Below, in pieces: positions 21,442-30,152 of a stretch of DNA of 64,000 nucleotides. The stretch's first letter is position 1. Every line of letters begins with the position of its first letter. The stretch covers positions 496,001 to 560,000 of the forward strand of contig LYSY01000002.1 in assembly GCA_001657395.1 (NCBI GenBank), in the 5' to 3' direction. Both the position numbers and the translations under genes were made by a program. The stretch comes from Rhodospirillales bacterium BBD 1991-14 (GTDB taxonomy: Bacteria; Pseudomonadota; Alphaproteobacteria; Kiloniellales; Kiloniellaceae). Below the pieces are notes generated by a model. The model did not search any database. It saw only the letters and a list, made by a program, of their open reading frames with translations, and was not told where the DNA came from.

Positions 21442-22524
21442 ATGCAGGGACGTAACAGCACCGTCGCGCAATCGCACCTGCGGTCTTATTCCAGGCCGCC
21501 GGTTCGATCTGACATCCCGCTGGACGCGGAGCCGCCGGACAAGGACACACTGCACAAACTGCCCCTGACCGGCATGCCGCTGGTCACCACCGGCCTGAGG
21601 AAAGCGCGCCTGATCAAGAACTCCCGTTTTGAGGGTGTGATCGAGCTGTTCTCCGACGAGAAGTCGGGCAGCGGGCAGATCTCTCCGGACCGCCTGAACG
21701 AGGTGTTCCATTTCGACGGGCGCAACAAGACCGACCTCGATCTCATCAAGCACCTGAGCCAGCTCAACAGCTACGACGTCTACACCGTCCGCGTCGCTAT
21801 GCGGCGCCTGGGCATCGAGGTGGAGGACGTCGAGACGCTGCAGCTCTCTCCGGAACTGCGCAACCGTCTCGTCCCGCATATGCGCAGCTTCACCCGGCCG
21901 CTGCTGCACGCCGTCTATGGCGCGGCGCAGAAGGAGCCGGATGATCTGAAGGACCTGATCGGCCTCTTTATCGCTCCGGACATGGATGTCGCGCGGGAGA
22001 ACCTGGCGCGTCTGTCGCACCGCATGCGCATCGACGTCACCGCGATCCCGAAGTTCATCGAGGACTACGGCGACGTCTATCTCTCCCTCGCCTACTACCA
22101 GTACTGCCTCGATCAGAACAAACCGCAGATCCACAGCTTCCTGGCTGCGATGGAGGAGATGCAGCACACCGCCAGCCTGAAGCAGGCCGCCAACCTGATG
22201 GCCACCTGCAAGATGCTGGAGACGAAGATCACCGGCGTCGTGCACGACATCGCCAACGTGCTGGAGATGTTCCGCATCCGCACCATCGACATGTGGGAGA
22301 AGATGTCGGAGGAGACCTTCCGCCGCATGGAGGCGATGATCATCGGCTACCAGACCAGCATCGGCGCAGCGCTCTGCATCATCACCGTGAAGATGAACGC
22401 CTGGAACCAGCAGTTCCCGCAAAAGGAAAGCGGCGGCCCCTGGAGCCGGGCGGACTTTCTGATGACCAACATGCGCCCCGGCCTGGAACTGGTGCAGGAC
22501 ATCAGCTACGAAGACCCGCAATAG
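21442..22524 (+). CDS. Uncharacterised protein, first of two tandem paralogs
   Basis: This is a soluble helical protein of 360 residues (from ATG 21442) with no signal peptide or membrane helix. I do not recognise a domain. It shares roughly half its residues with the next gene. Conserved blocks are ARLIKNSRFEGVIELFSDE, GSGQISPDRLNEVFHF, YDVYTVRVAMRRLGIEVEDVE, IPKFIEDYGDVYLSLAYYQ and DMWEKMSEETFRRMEAMI. Residues 200-330 look like long helices, perhaps coiled coils. GGAAGG before ATG 21442 supports this start over ATG 21406. It is 13 bp upstream of its paralog and in one operon with it. The two proteins may form a heteromer, which is inference. Confidence 0.7.
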   Translation: MQGRNSTVAQSHLRSYSRPPVRSDIPLDAEPPDKDTLHKLPLTGMPLVTTGLRKARLIKNSRFEGVIELFSDEKSGSGQISPDRLNEVFHFDGRNKTDLDLIKHLSQLNSYDVYTVRVAMRRLGIEVEDVETLQLSPELRNRLVPHMRSFTRPLLHAVYGAAQKEPDDLKDLIGLFIAPDMDVARENLARLSHRMRIDVTAIPKFIEDYGDVYLSLAYYQYCLDQNKPQIHSFLAAMEEMQHTASLKQAANLMATCKMLETKITGVVHDIANVLEMFRIRTIDMWEKMSEETFRRMEAMIIGYQTSIGAALCIITVKMNAWNQQFPQKESGGPWSRADFLMTNMRPGLELVQDISYEDPQ

Positions 22525-22537
22525 GGGGCTTGCGATC

Positions 22538-23599
22538 GTGCCTGCCGGTCAAGACGCCGAAGACCCAACCCTCGGCGAAGTGCCCCTGGCCTTGGACCTG
22601 AGTGAAGACTCGGCCAAGGACTCCCTGCATATCCTGCCGCTTTCCTCGGTGCCCCTGGTGACGGGCGGTCTGCGCGATGCCCGCCTGATCAAGAACTCCC
22701 GCTTTGAAGGCGTCGTCGAGCTGTTCACGGACGAACAGGCCGGCAGCGGACAGGTTTCCCCGGCCGATCTGCCGCGTGTCTTTCACTTCGATCAGGAAAA
22801 CCGCGGCGACCTGCCGCTGATCAAGAACCTGGCCACCCTGCCCAGCTACGATGTCTACAGCATGCGGGTGGAGCTGCGCCGTCTCGGCATCGACGTGGAG
22901 GACGTCGGCGACCTGCGCCTCTCCGAAGACAAGGTGCGCGCGCTCGATCCGCACATGTCCGCCTTCACCCGTCCTTTGGTGCGCGCGGTCTTCGGCCCGG
23001 AAGAAGACAAGCAGCGTTCGGTCAAAGACCTGGTCGGCCTTTTCGCCGCCCCGGAGGCCAAGGAGGCGCGCTCGAACCTCTCGAAGCTGGCCGGGCAGCT
23101 GCGGCTGGACATCACCGGGATCCCGAAGTTCCTGGAGGACTACGGCGACGTCTATCTCTCGCTCGCCTACTACCAGGCCTGCCTCGATGCCTCACGGCCG
23201 AAGCTGGAGCGTCTTCTGAAGGCCCTCGCGGCGCTCAAGGCCGACCGCAACCTGTCCAAGGAGCGCGGCCTGATGGCCGCCTGCTCGCAGGTGGAAACCA
23301 AGATCGCGACAACGGTGGCTGAGGTCGGCGACATCCTGACGATGTTCCGCGACCGCACGACGGACATGTGGGAGGACATGTCGCAGGAGTCCTTTCAGCG
23401 CATGGAAAACCTGATCGTCGACTATCAGAACAAGATCGGCGGCGCGCTCTGTGTCACGACGGTGAAGCTGTCGGCCTGGGACGAGCAGTTTCCGCGCCCG
23501 GACATCGGCGGTCCCATCAGGCGCGCCGATTTTCTGATGAGCACGATGCGCTCCGGCCTCGAGCGGCTCGAGCCGATCCAGTATCACGACAAGGCGTGA
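22538..23599 (+). CDS. Uncharacterised protein, second of two tandem paralogs
   Basis: This protein (353 residues from GTG 22538, with AGGGGG upstream) is colinear with the preceding protein from LHILPLSSVPLVTGGLRDARLIKNSRFEGV to the C-terminus, including GSGQVSPADLPRVFHF, DVYSMRVELRRLGIDVEDVG, IPKFLEDYGDVYLSLAYYQ, DMWEDMSQESFQRMENLI and a final RRADFLMSTMRSGLE. There is no signal, no TM helix and no familiar catalytic motif. The strongest identity is in the N-terminal 60 residues and around the EDYGDVYLSLAYYQ block. Tandem duplication followed by divergence, with both copies kept intact, suggests distinct roles in one complex. The function is unknown. Confidence 0.7.
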   Translation: MPAGQDAEDPTLGEVPLALDLSEDSAKDSLHILPLSSVPLVTGGLRDARLIKNSRFEGVVELFTDEQAGSGQVSPADLPRVFHFDQENRGDLPLIKNLATLPSYDVYSMRVELRRLGIDVEDVGDLRLSEDKVRALDPHMSAFTRPLVRAVFGPEEDKQRSVKDLVGLFAAPEAKEARSNLSKLAGQLRLDITGIPKFLEDYGDVYLSLAYYQACLDASRPKLERLLKALAALKADRNLSKERGLMAACSQVETKIATTVAEVGDILTMFRDRTTDMWEDMSQESFQRMENLIVDYQNKIGGALCVTTVKLSAWDEQFPRPDIGGPIRRADFLMSTMRSGLERLEPIQYHDKA

Positions 23600-23671
23600 A
23601 CCCCGTCAGGCTTTGGCTGGTCACCCGCAACGCAGCGCGGTCTGCAAGCCTGCGCCGGGCAAACCCATGGC

Positions 23672-24199
23672 CTAGCCGAGCTGGCGCGCGAGGCGCTCCA
23701 GGCTGTCCTGCTGGGTCTCGGAGAGGCCGCCGCCCTCTATGCTCGCCACCTGTTCGACCATGGCCAGCAGTTCCTGTTTCTCCGCCGCATCCAGCCTGCC
23801 GATCAGGTTGCGGGCCAGCCGCCGGATGACCTCGTCCATGTTCGCCGGAGACTGCTGGATCAGCCATCGGCCGTAGGCGCCGATCTGGTCCGCCTCCTCC
23901 GCGTCGCAGCCAAAGGCGCCGCCGCAGAGGCCGGCGATGCCGTCGATCTCGTCGCGGCTGAGGGCGCCGTCCATGTTGGCGAAAGCTGCCAGGATGCCGG
24001 AGGCGGCAAGCCGGGGGTCCTCGATGCCGTCCAGCGGGTTCTGATTGGCCTTGCGGCTGTATCCGAAGCGGCGGACGGCGGCGCGCAGATCGTCGGCGAC
24101 GTCCACCACCTCCCGCGCCGCGCCGGCTGCGTTGCGTATGCGCCAAAGCCAGAGCAGCGCCACCCCGACGACGCCCAGAACCCCAAGCAGGATGTGCAT
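23672..24199 (-). CDS. Membrane-anchored TerB-like helical protein
   Basis: This 175-residue protein (from ATG 24199) begins with one N-terminal transmembrane helix (HILLGVLGVVGVALLWLWRI). A cytoplasmic helical domain at about 45-165 contains DPRLAASGILAAFANMDGALSRDEIDGI, resembling TerB/DjlA-N-type helical bundles, where an acidic EF-hand-like loop (NMDGALSRDE) is common. The rest (NMDEVIRRLARNLIGRLDAAEKQELLAMV) fits the same fold. The TerB link is tentative. It is convergent with the second paralog gene. The upstream 250 bp hold short degenerate CCCGGCTCCCAG repeats (about 24288-24345) and no ORF. Confidence 0.6.
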   Translation of the reverse strand: MHILLGVLGVVGVALLWLWRIRNAAGAAREVVDVADDLRAAVRRFGYSRKANQNPLDGIEDPRLAASGILAAFANMDGALSRDEIDGIAGLCGGAFGCDAEEADQIGAYGRWLIQQSPANMDEVIRRLARNLIGRLDAAEKQELLAMVEQVASIEGGGLSETQQDSLERLARQLG

Positions 24200-24453
24200 C
24201 CGCCCTTTCCTTCCGCAGACGCGATTCAACCCCCGCGGCCATACTACACGGATCATTTCGCTTTGCACGGAAGAAGGGAAGGTCCGGGGTCCGGCTCTCG
24301 GGCCGGGCTCCCAGGCCCGGCTCCCAGGTCCGGCTTTCGGTCCCGCCGCGGAGAGCTGAGTAATCGCTTCGGTGGCTGTCTAACCTTGGGGACAGGTGTC
24401 TTCGGCGCGCGCCGCCGGCGTCTCAAAGCGCTGGGTCGCGGTTCTCTCCACGC

Positions 24454-24645
24454 TCAGGGCCAGCGGCCCAGGGGGTCGCTGTCCTGCGTCGTGTGGCCGA
24501 GACCGAGGTCGCGCAGCATGTGATCGCTCAGATCCTTGACGTGAATCTTGGGCTTCCGGCAGCGGCCGGCGCGCCACTCCAGGCCGCGCAGCCGGGTCCA
24601 GAGCGGCGGCATCCAACGAAGCCGGTCTTCCAGGGATCTCATCAT
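24454..24645 (-). CDS. DUF1127-type small basic protein
   Basis: This 63-residue Arg-rich protein carries the DUF1127 hallmark near its C-terminus: VKDLSDHMLRDLGL preceded by basic residues. DUF1127 proteins in alphaproteobacteria are small regulators, several of which bind RNA or influence phosphate and carbon responses. AAGGAAC lies just upstream of tandem ATG codons at 24645 and 24642. It is divergent from the LysR regulator gene, with about 140 bp between starts, so the LysR protein may control it. The W-rich N-terminal half (RWMPPLWTRLRGLEW) is atypical. Confidence 0.7.
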   Translation of the reverse strand: MMRSLEDRLRWMPPLWTRLRGLEWRAGRCRKPKIHVKDLSDHMLRDLGLGHTTQDSDPLGRWP

Positions 24646-24750
24646 CTTGCGTTCCTTTGTGCTGTCTGATCCGAGGGCGGTCGCGCGCGGTTCCACCCCG
24701 GTTCAGTGCGGCGACAAGGGAGCCTCACAGTCTCCTATTCACTTTCAAAT

Positions 24751-24766
24751 GGAAATTGATGAATTC
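24751..24766. promoter_or_regulatory. Candidate LysR-binding palindrome
   Basis: GGAAATT-GATG-AATTCC lies in the A/T-rich part of the divergent DUF1127/LysR gap, 20-50 bp before the possible LysR starts. Imperfect symmetry around an A/T core is typical of LysR-type autoregulatory sites. This is support by position and shape only. Confidence 0.35.
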
Positions 24767-24800
24767 CGTAACGTATTATTCAAAGATGAATAGATTTCCG

Positions 24801-25724
24801 ATGAACTGGGACGATCTGCGGGTTTTCCTGGCACTGGTGGAGAGCGGCAGCCTCTCGGCCGCCGCCCGGGACCTGGGCCTCAGCCAGCCGACGGTGGGCC
24901 GCCGCATCCAGGCCCTGGAGCATGCGCTGGACGAGCGCCTCTTCGACCGTCTGCCCCGAGGCTATGTGCCGACGGCAGCCGCCCGGGCGTTGCTGCCCAT
25001 GGCCCAGGCCATGGCGGCCGCCGCCGAGGCGGTGGACCGGCGGCGCGCGGTGTCCGACACGCTGGAGGGTTCCGTGCGCATCAGCGCCGGCGCGGCCATG
25101 AGCCGCTTTCTCTGCAACCGGGTGGCCGTACTGCTGGACGGCCTGCCCGGGCTGGACCTGGAACTCGCCGCCTCCTCGCAGTTCTCCAACCTCTCGCGGC
25201 GGGAGGCGGACATCGCGATCCGCAACCGCATGCCCGAGCGCGGCGACCTGATGGCCCGCAAGGTGACCGAGCCGGCGGTCGCGGTCTACGCCAGCCGCGA
25301 TTACGTCGCCCGCAACAAGGTGACGCTCAGCCTCGACGATCCGCCGGGGGCGGCCTGGTCGCGCTGGGACTGGGTTGACTATGACGAGGCGCGCCGGCAC
25401 CTCTCCACGGCGCAGTGGCTGGCGCCGCGGCTGGGCGGCGCCAAGGCGCGGGTCGCCTGCAGCACGCCCGCGGAGAAGCTGGATGCCATCCGCGGCGGCG
25501 GCGGCCTCGGCCTGCTGTCCTGCTACTCCGCCGACACCGAAGCGGACCTGCAGCGCCTGACCGATCCCGTCGACGAACTGCGCGGCGAGACCTGGATGGT
25601 GGTCCACCAGGACCTGCGCGACGTCCCGCGCATCCGCACCATCACCGACCGCGTGGTCGCCCTGATCCACGACAACGCGACCCTCTTCGCCGGCCGGCAG
25701 CCGGGTGGAGGCGAGGAAGACTGA
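24801..25724 (+). CDS. LysR family transcriptional regulator
   Basis: This regulator is 307 residues from ATG 24801 (ATG 24786 would add MNRFP). The N-terminal winged helix-turn-helix is canonical: MNWDDLRVFLALVESGSLS, then AARDLGLSQPTVGRRIQALEHALDERLFDRLPRG. A periplasmic-binding-like effector domain occupies about 90-295. The opening MNWDDLRVFL is typical of the subgroup of LysR regulators found next to their target in divergent orientation. Here the divergent neighbour is the DUF1127 gene. The effector is unknown. Confidence 0.88.
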   Translation: MNWDDLRVFLALVESGSLSAAARDLGLSQPTVGRRIQALEHALDERLFDRLPRGYVPTAAARALLPMAQAMAAAAEAVDRRRAVSDTLEGSVRISAGAAMSRFLCNRVAVLLDGLPGLDLELAASSQFSNLSRREADIAIRNRMPERGDLMARKVTEPAVAVYASRDYVARNKVTLSLDDPPGAAWSRWDWVDYDEARRHLSTAQWLAPRLGGAKARVACSTPAEKLDAIRGGGGLGLLSCYSADTEADLQRLTDPVDELRGETWMVVHQDLRDVPRIRTITDRVVALIHDNATLFAGRQPGGGEED

Positions 25725-25740
25725 AAATGAAAGGGCGTGT

Positions 25741-25817
<77 letters not shown>

Positions 25818-25943
25818 TCAAGGGGAAAGGTCCCTTCCGGGACGCGGCGACCATACTGCATTCGTGAGAAAGGCGCAAAGCGCTTTGCGGGCTGGCCTCG
25901 CGTCGACTGAAGCGTAGCAGGAGGACTTTGGCGGGAGGCAGCT

Positions 25944-27050
25944 TCAGCAGGGCGCTTCGGCGCAGTCCTCACCCTCGGCACTTGCCTGTTCTGCTTCCTG
26001 ACCCGTCTCTCCTGCGAGCGCCGCGGCGGCATAGGACTCGGCGGCCGACGGCAAGGGTGTCTCGCGGTTGCGGGTCCAGGCGGCGATGTCGTCGATCACC
26101 ACCTGGGCCTGGAGGTCGCGCAGCAGCATGTGCCAGCCCTCGGCATAGAGGGCGCGGCGCTGGCGGGCGGCGGCCTCCGGCGGCAGGCGGCGCCAGAAAT
26201 CGAAGGTCGGCTCCGCCGGCACCACCTGGTCCTTCACGCCGTAGAGCAGCAGCGCGTCGCTCTGCAGGCGCGGCGCGGCCTGGTAGGCCGCGTCCATCAG
26301 ATTGACGAGGCCGAAGACCGCATCGACACGGGTCTCTTTGATGAACAGCGGGTCGCGGCCGAGGCCGCGCAGCATCTCGATGTTGTCCGAGGCCTGGATG
26401 CCCAGCCCGCGGCCGCTGAAGCGGGCCCAGGGAATGAGCCGGGCGCTGAGCCAGAGGGCGACGCGCTGGCCGAGCGGCATGGTCTCGCGCGCCCAGACCG
26501 CCGGCGCCACCAGGATCACGCCGTCGGTTTGCGGCGGCCGCGGCCCGTCGAGGGCGGCCAGCACCACGGCGCCGCCCATGGACTCCCCCAGCAGGTAGAG
26601 CGGCAGCCCCGGGTGGCGTGCCCGCAACAGGGTGGCGGCGTCGGTCAGATCGCCGGTCAGGCGGTCGCCGCCGGCCCAGAGCCCGGGATGGGGCGCCGCG
26701 CCGAAGCCGCGCTGGTCGTAGGCATAGACCAGCAGCCCCGCCTCGGCGAGGGCCGGGCCGGCTTCGGCGAAGGCGTTGGCGTAGTCGTTGAAGCCGTGCA
26801 GCGCCAGCAGCATGCCATGGGGGGCGGTGCCTTTGGGTGGCGCCCAGGACCTGAGCGGCAGTTCGGAGCCATCGGCGGTGATGAAGTGCTGTTCGGTGAG
26901 GACCGGGCCGTCCGGGGTTCGGCCGTCGACCTGGACCGCGGCCAGCCCGGGCCCCGGCGGCGCCAGGCGCGGCGCGCAGGCGGCCAGCGCCAGCAGCAGC
27001 CAGAGCAGGAGAAGGCGCGATACCGGCCCGGACCTAGCCAGCCGCCCCAT
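25944..27050 (-). CDS. Lipoprotein alpha/beta hydrolase (lysophospholipase-like)
   Basis: This 368-residue protein begins with a lipoprotein signal peptide (LLLLWLLLALAAC, lipobox Cys near residue 25), so it is membrane-anchored outside the cytoplasm. The alpha/beta hydrolase core shows GMLLALHGFNDYANAF (oxyanion region), the nucleophile elbow LGESMGGAVVL with catalytic Ser, and LLLYGVKDQVVPAEP (acid) followed by GWHML (His). This combination is typical of monoacylglycerol lipase / lysophospholipase-like serine hydrolases. It starts 17 bp inside the 3' end of the ABC ATPase gene, so the two are co-transcribed, pointing to lipid or envelope handling. Confidence 0.82.
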   Translation of the reverse strand: MGRLARSGPVSRLLLLWLLLALAACAPRLAPPGPGLAAVQVDGRTPDGPVLTEQHFITADGSELPLRSWAPPKGTAPHGMLLALHGFNDYANAFAEAGPALAEAGLLVYAYDQRGFGAAPHPGLWAGGDRLTGDLTDAATLLRARHPGLPLYLLGESMGGAVVLAALDGPRPPQTDGVILVAPAVWARETMPLGQRVALWLSARLIPWARFSGRGLGIQASDNIEMLRGLGRDPLFIKETRVDAVFGLVNLMDAAYQAAPRLQSDALLLYGVKDQVVPAEPTFDFWRRLPPEAAARQRRALYAEGWHMLLRDLQAQVVIDDIAAWTRNRETPLPSAAESYAAAALAGETGQEAEQASAEGEDCAEAPC

Positions 27051-28131
27051 TGCCGCCGCCGTTGTGCGACCCCTCTGCGCCGCGGGGTTCCTTGCCGGGG
27101 GCCTCAGGCGCCTCGTCGTGGGCGCCGCGGGTGAGCTGCAGGAAGATGTCTTCCAGGTCGGCTTCCTCGGTCGACATGTCGATGACCGAAAGGCCGGCGC
27201 CGCAGACGGCGTCGAGGATCTGCGGCACCGGGCTGTCGCTGGCGTGATAGTGGAACAGCAGGCGGCGCGCGTCGGTCTGTTCCGGGTTGAAGGGCGCCAG
27301 CGCCTCCGGGATCGCGGTCAGGTCGCGGTCGAAGATCAGCGTCAGGGCCTTGCTGTCCAGGCGCGCCAGCAGCCTCTCGGTCCGGTCGCAGGCGATCACC
27401 TTGCCGTGGTTGATGATGGCGATGCGGTCGCAGAGCTCCTCGGCCTCTTCCAGGTAGTGGGTGGTCAGCAGCACCGTCGTGCCGGCGCGGTTCAGCTCGC
27501 GCACGTTGGCCCAGAGCTGCTGGCGCAGCTCGATATCGACGCCGGCGGTCGGCTCGTCGAGCACCAGGACCGGCGGCTGATGGACCATGGCCTTGGCCAC
27601 CATGAGGCGCCGGCGCATGCCGCCGGAGAGGGTGCGGGCATAAGCCGTGGCCTTGTCCGCCAGGCCCATGGCCGCCAGGATCTCGTCGCTGCGGCGCTCC
27701 GCCGGCGGTACGCCGTAGAGCCCGGCCTGCAGCTCCAGCAGCTCATGGGGCGTAAAGAAGGGGTCGATGTTCAGTTCCTGCGGCACCACGCCGATGGCTG
27801 CGCGTGCCTGGCGCATGGCGGTGTCGATGTCGAAGCCCCAGATTTCCGCGGTCCCGGAGGTCTTGTTCACCAGGCCCGCCAGGATGTTGATCAGGGTCGA
27901 CTTGCCGGCACCGTTCGGCCCCAGAAGCCCGAAGAGGGAGCCGCGGGGAATGTCCAGATCGACGTCGATCAGCGCCCGCTTGGCCGGGGCCTTGCCGGCG
28001 GCCTTGTAGGTCTTGGTCAGCCCCTTGACCGAAACCGCCTGGGCCGGCAGGGCGCCGGCTGTCGCCGTCGGTACTTGGTCGTTGCCCGCGGTGTCCGCGC
28101 GTGCGGCCGTATGCGGGGTTTCGCTGTTCAT
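27034..28131 (-). CDS. YadG-like ABC transporter ATP-binding protein
   Basis: This 365-residue ATPase of the ABC-2 exporter class has Walker A GLLGPNGAGKSTL near residue 86, signature LSGGMRRRLMVAKAM, Walker B VLVLDEPTAGVD and the switch His in LLTTHYLEEAEELCDRI. The LSGGMRRR / GVDIELRQQLW stretch closely resembles E. coli YadG, whose permease YadH is normally encoded next door. Here no permease gene is adjacent; a lipoprotein hydrolase gene overlaps its 3' end instead. Residues 1-48 are a low-complexity extension, and the conserved VSVKGLTKTYKA begins near residue 33-50. The exported substrate is unknown. Confidence 0.85.
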   Translation of the reverse strand: MNSETPHTAARADTAGNDQVPTATAGALPAQAVSVKGLTKTYKAAGKAPAKRALIDVDLDIPRGSLFGLLGPNGAGKSTLINILAGLVNKTSGTAEIWGFDIDTAMRQARAAIGVVPQELNIDPFFTPHELLELQAGLYGVPPAERRSDEILAAMGLADKATAYARTLSGGMRRRLMVAKAMVHQPPVLVLDEPTAGVDIELRQQLWANVRELNRAGTTVLLTTHYLEEAEELCDRIAIINHGKVIACDRTERLLARLDSKALTLIFDRDLTAIPEALAPFNPEQTDARRLLFHYHASDSPVPQILDAVCGAGLSVIDMSTEEADLEDIFLQLTRGAHDEAPEAPGKEPRGAEGSHNGGGNGAAG

Positions 28132-28334
28132 GCCTGCCTTTCCCAAGATGCACGCCTGCCGGCCAAGCCGGCCGCGCAGCGGCGGCCATGGGTAGCACCG
28201 GCCCCCGAAAGGGTCAACAAAGCCCCGTCCGGGCTCATTGGAGGCTTTTTCGCGTTTCTCCCTGGACCGCCCTGCGCCGTCGGCTGAACAGCGCCGGGGT
28301 TTGCCTGAGTCCCGAAGCTTTGTTATGCGGAAGT

Positions 28335-29738
28335 ATGGATTCCGCGACCCGGCCGCCGCCGCCCTTTCGGCCCCTGCCCTCCGCCCACAAGACCATCGCC
28401 TGGCCGGCCCTGCCGGGACCGGAGACGGCGTTGATGGCGGCTTTGCTGCAGCAGCTCGACAGGAGCCAGTGGTGGTCGCCCGAGACTCTGCGCCGCCAGC
28501 AGCTGCATCAGGCGGGGGTGCTTCTGGCGCACGCCTCCCGCCATGTGCCCTTCTGGCACGGCCGACTGGCCGAGGCCGGCTTCGTCCCGGGCCAGCCATT
28601 GACCGAGGAGATCTGGGCGCGCGTCCCCGTGCTGACCCGCGCCGAAGTGCAGGAGGCCGGCGAGGGGCTGTTCAGCGCCCAGATCCCCGAAGGCCACGGC
28701 GGGACCTACGACATCTCCAGCAGCGGCTCGACCGGGCGGCCGATCAAGGCCAAGGGCACGCGTCTCGTCCAGCTGTTCTGGGATGCCCTCACCCTGCGGG
28801 AGCACCTCTGGCAGCGCCGCGATCTCAACGGCAAGCTGGCTGCCATCCGGTCGTTTCCTCAAGGCGCAGCGGACTTTCCCAAGGGCTCGCAATCAAGGGA
28901 CTGGGGCCGCTCCACCAAAGGGATCTTTCCCGGCGGGCCCAGCGTCATGTTGACGATTGCGACCAAGATTGAGGACCAGGCGGAATGGCTGGCGCGGCAA
29001 GGGGCGGACTATCTGCTGACCTATCCCTCCAACCTGCGGGAGCTTCTGCTGCATACGCAGAGAACCGGCGCGCGCTTCCCGACGCTGCGCCAGGTGCGCA
29101 CCCTCTCCGAAGCGCTGAGCCCCGAGCTTCGCCGGCTTTGCCGCGACGTCTGGGGCCTCGACGTCGCCGATCTCTACAGTACCCAGGAAAACGGCTACCT
29201 GGCCTTCCAATGCCCGGAAGAGGGCGCCTATCACGTGCAGTCCGAATCGGCGCTTCTGGAAGTCCTTGGAAAGGACAACGCACCTTGCGGACCCGGGGAG
29301 GTGGGCCGTGTGGTGGTGACCTCGCTGCACAACTTCGCCATGCCGCTGATCCGCTATGCGGTGGGCGATCTGGCCGAGTTCGGGGAGCCCTGCCCCTGCG
29401 GGCGCGGCCTGCCGGTCCTCAAGCAGATCCTGGGGCGCGTGCGCAACATGCTGGTCTATCCGGATGGACGGCGAGCGCGCCCCAGGACAATCGAAATGTG
29501 GGAAGACGGTGCCTTGGACATCCGCCAGATGCAGATCATCCAGCACGCGATCAACGATATCGAGATAAAGCTGGTGACGGCGAGACCCTTCTCGGAGGAG
29601 GAAGAAGCGCTCGTACATCGGCGCTTTCACGAGTGCACCGGTCATGCATTCTCCACAAGGATTACCTACCACGACGACATCCCGCGGGGGCCGAGCGGGA
29701 AGTTCGAGGACTTCCGCTCGGAGGTTGCACAGGCCTAG
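28335..29738 (+). CDS. PaaK-like phenylacetate-CoA ligase family enzyme
   Basis: This 467-residue member of the ANL adenylating superfamily (PaaK/CapK branch) has the P-loop-like YDISSSGSTGRPIKAKGT near residue 130. Downstream are YSTQENGYLAFQCPE, RYAVGDLAEFG with the ribose-binding Asp and GRGLPVLKQILGRVRN, and the C-terminal domain ends DIPRGPSGKFEDFRS with the catalytic Lys. Such proteins activate carboxylic acids as acyl-adenylates and often acyl-CoA. The GxC pair (CPCGRG) is typical of the branch. It is divergent from the YadG-like gene, and there is no paa cluster, so phenylacetate is not implied. The start choice relies on GGAAGT before ATG 28335. Confidence 0.8.
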   Translation: MDSATRPPPPFRPLPSAHKTIAWPALPGPETALMAALLQQLDRSQWWSPETLRRQQLHQAGVLLAHASRHVPFWHGRLAEAGFVPGQPLTEEIWARVPVLTRAEVQEAGEGLFSAQIPEGHGGTYDISSSGSTGRPIKAKGTRLVQLFWDALTLREHLWQRRDLNGKLAAIRSFPQGAADFPKGSQSRDWGRSTKGIFPGGPSVMLTIATKIEDQAEWLARQGADYLLTYPSNLRELLLHTQRTGARFPTLRQVRTLSEALSPELRRLCRDVWGLDVADLYSTQENGYLAFQCPEEGAYHVQSESALLEVLGKDNAPCGPGEVGRVVVTSLHNFAMPLIRYAVGDLAEFGEPCPCGRGLPVLKQILGRVRNMLVYPDGRRARPRTIEMWEDGALDIRQMQIIQHAINDIEIKLVTARPFSEEEEALVHRRFHECTGHAFSTRITYHDDIPRGPSGKFEDFRSEVAQA

Positions 29739-29856
29739 GTCTCGTGGTGGGGCGAAGGGTCGGCAGGCTGGTCTAAAGGATTGATCGGCGGATATTGAGC
29801 GCTATCATCCGGGAGCGCTCAGGGGCGCATTTCGAGAGTCTGTGTGGAGAAGGCCC

Positions 29857-30027
29857 ATGGAGCCGCCGGAAATCATCACCGTGGACCGCGAGCAGGTGTC
29901 CTGCGACGGCGGCAAGGGCGCCCTCGGCCACCCCCTGATTTTCCTCAACATGGAGGGAAAGGGGCAGGTCGACTGCCCCTATTGCGGCCGCCGCTTTGTC
30001 CTGAAGCAGGACGCTGCCGCCCAGTAG
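29857..30027 (+). CDS. Zinc-finger protein (zf-CHCC, NDUFS6-like)
   Basis: This 56-residue protein contains the CHCC zinc-binding pattern: Cys in VSCDGG, His in LGHPLIFLNM and the CPYCGRRF knuckle. It corresponds to the small bacterial proteins homologous to the complex I accessory subunit NDUFS6. In alphaproteobacteria it is often encoded near unrelated housekeeping genes. GGAGAAGG precedes ATG 29857; the in-frame GTG 29842 lacks a site. It precedes polA by 125 bp on the same strand. Confidence 0.85.
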   Translation: MEPPEIITVDREQVSCDGGKGALGHPLIFLNMEGKGQVDCPYCGRRFVLKQDAAAQ

Positions 30028-30152
30028 CTCGGGTCTGCACCGAGCCTGGGTCTTGAGAAGCGCGCCTTTGCGTCAGGAGCTGTCAGCGGGCTGGGGCCGG
30101 CACCTCGGCTGAGCGCTCGACTTGGCGCCGGGGCTCCGGCATTCTCCGGGAT

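Noticed and set aside
28335-29738. PaaK-like enzyme as part of phenylacetate degradation
   Set aside because: No paaABCDE, paaZ or related genes are nearby; only the enzyme superfamily can be claimed.
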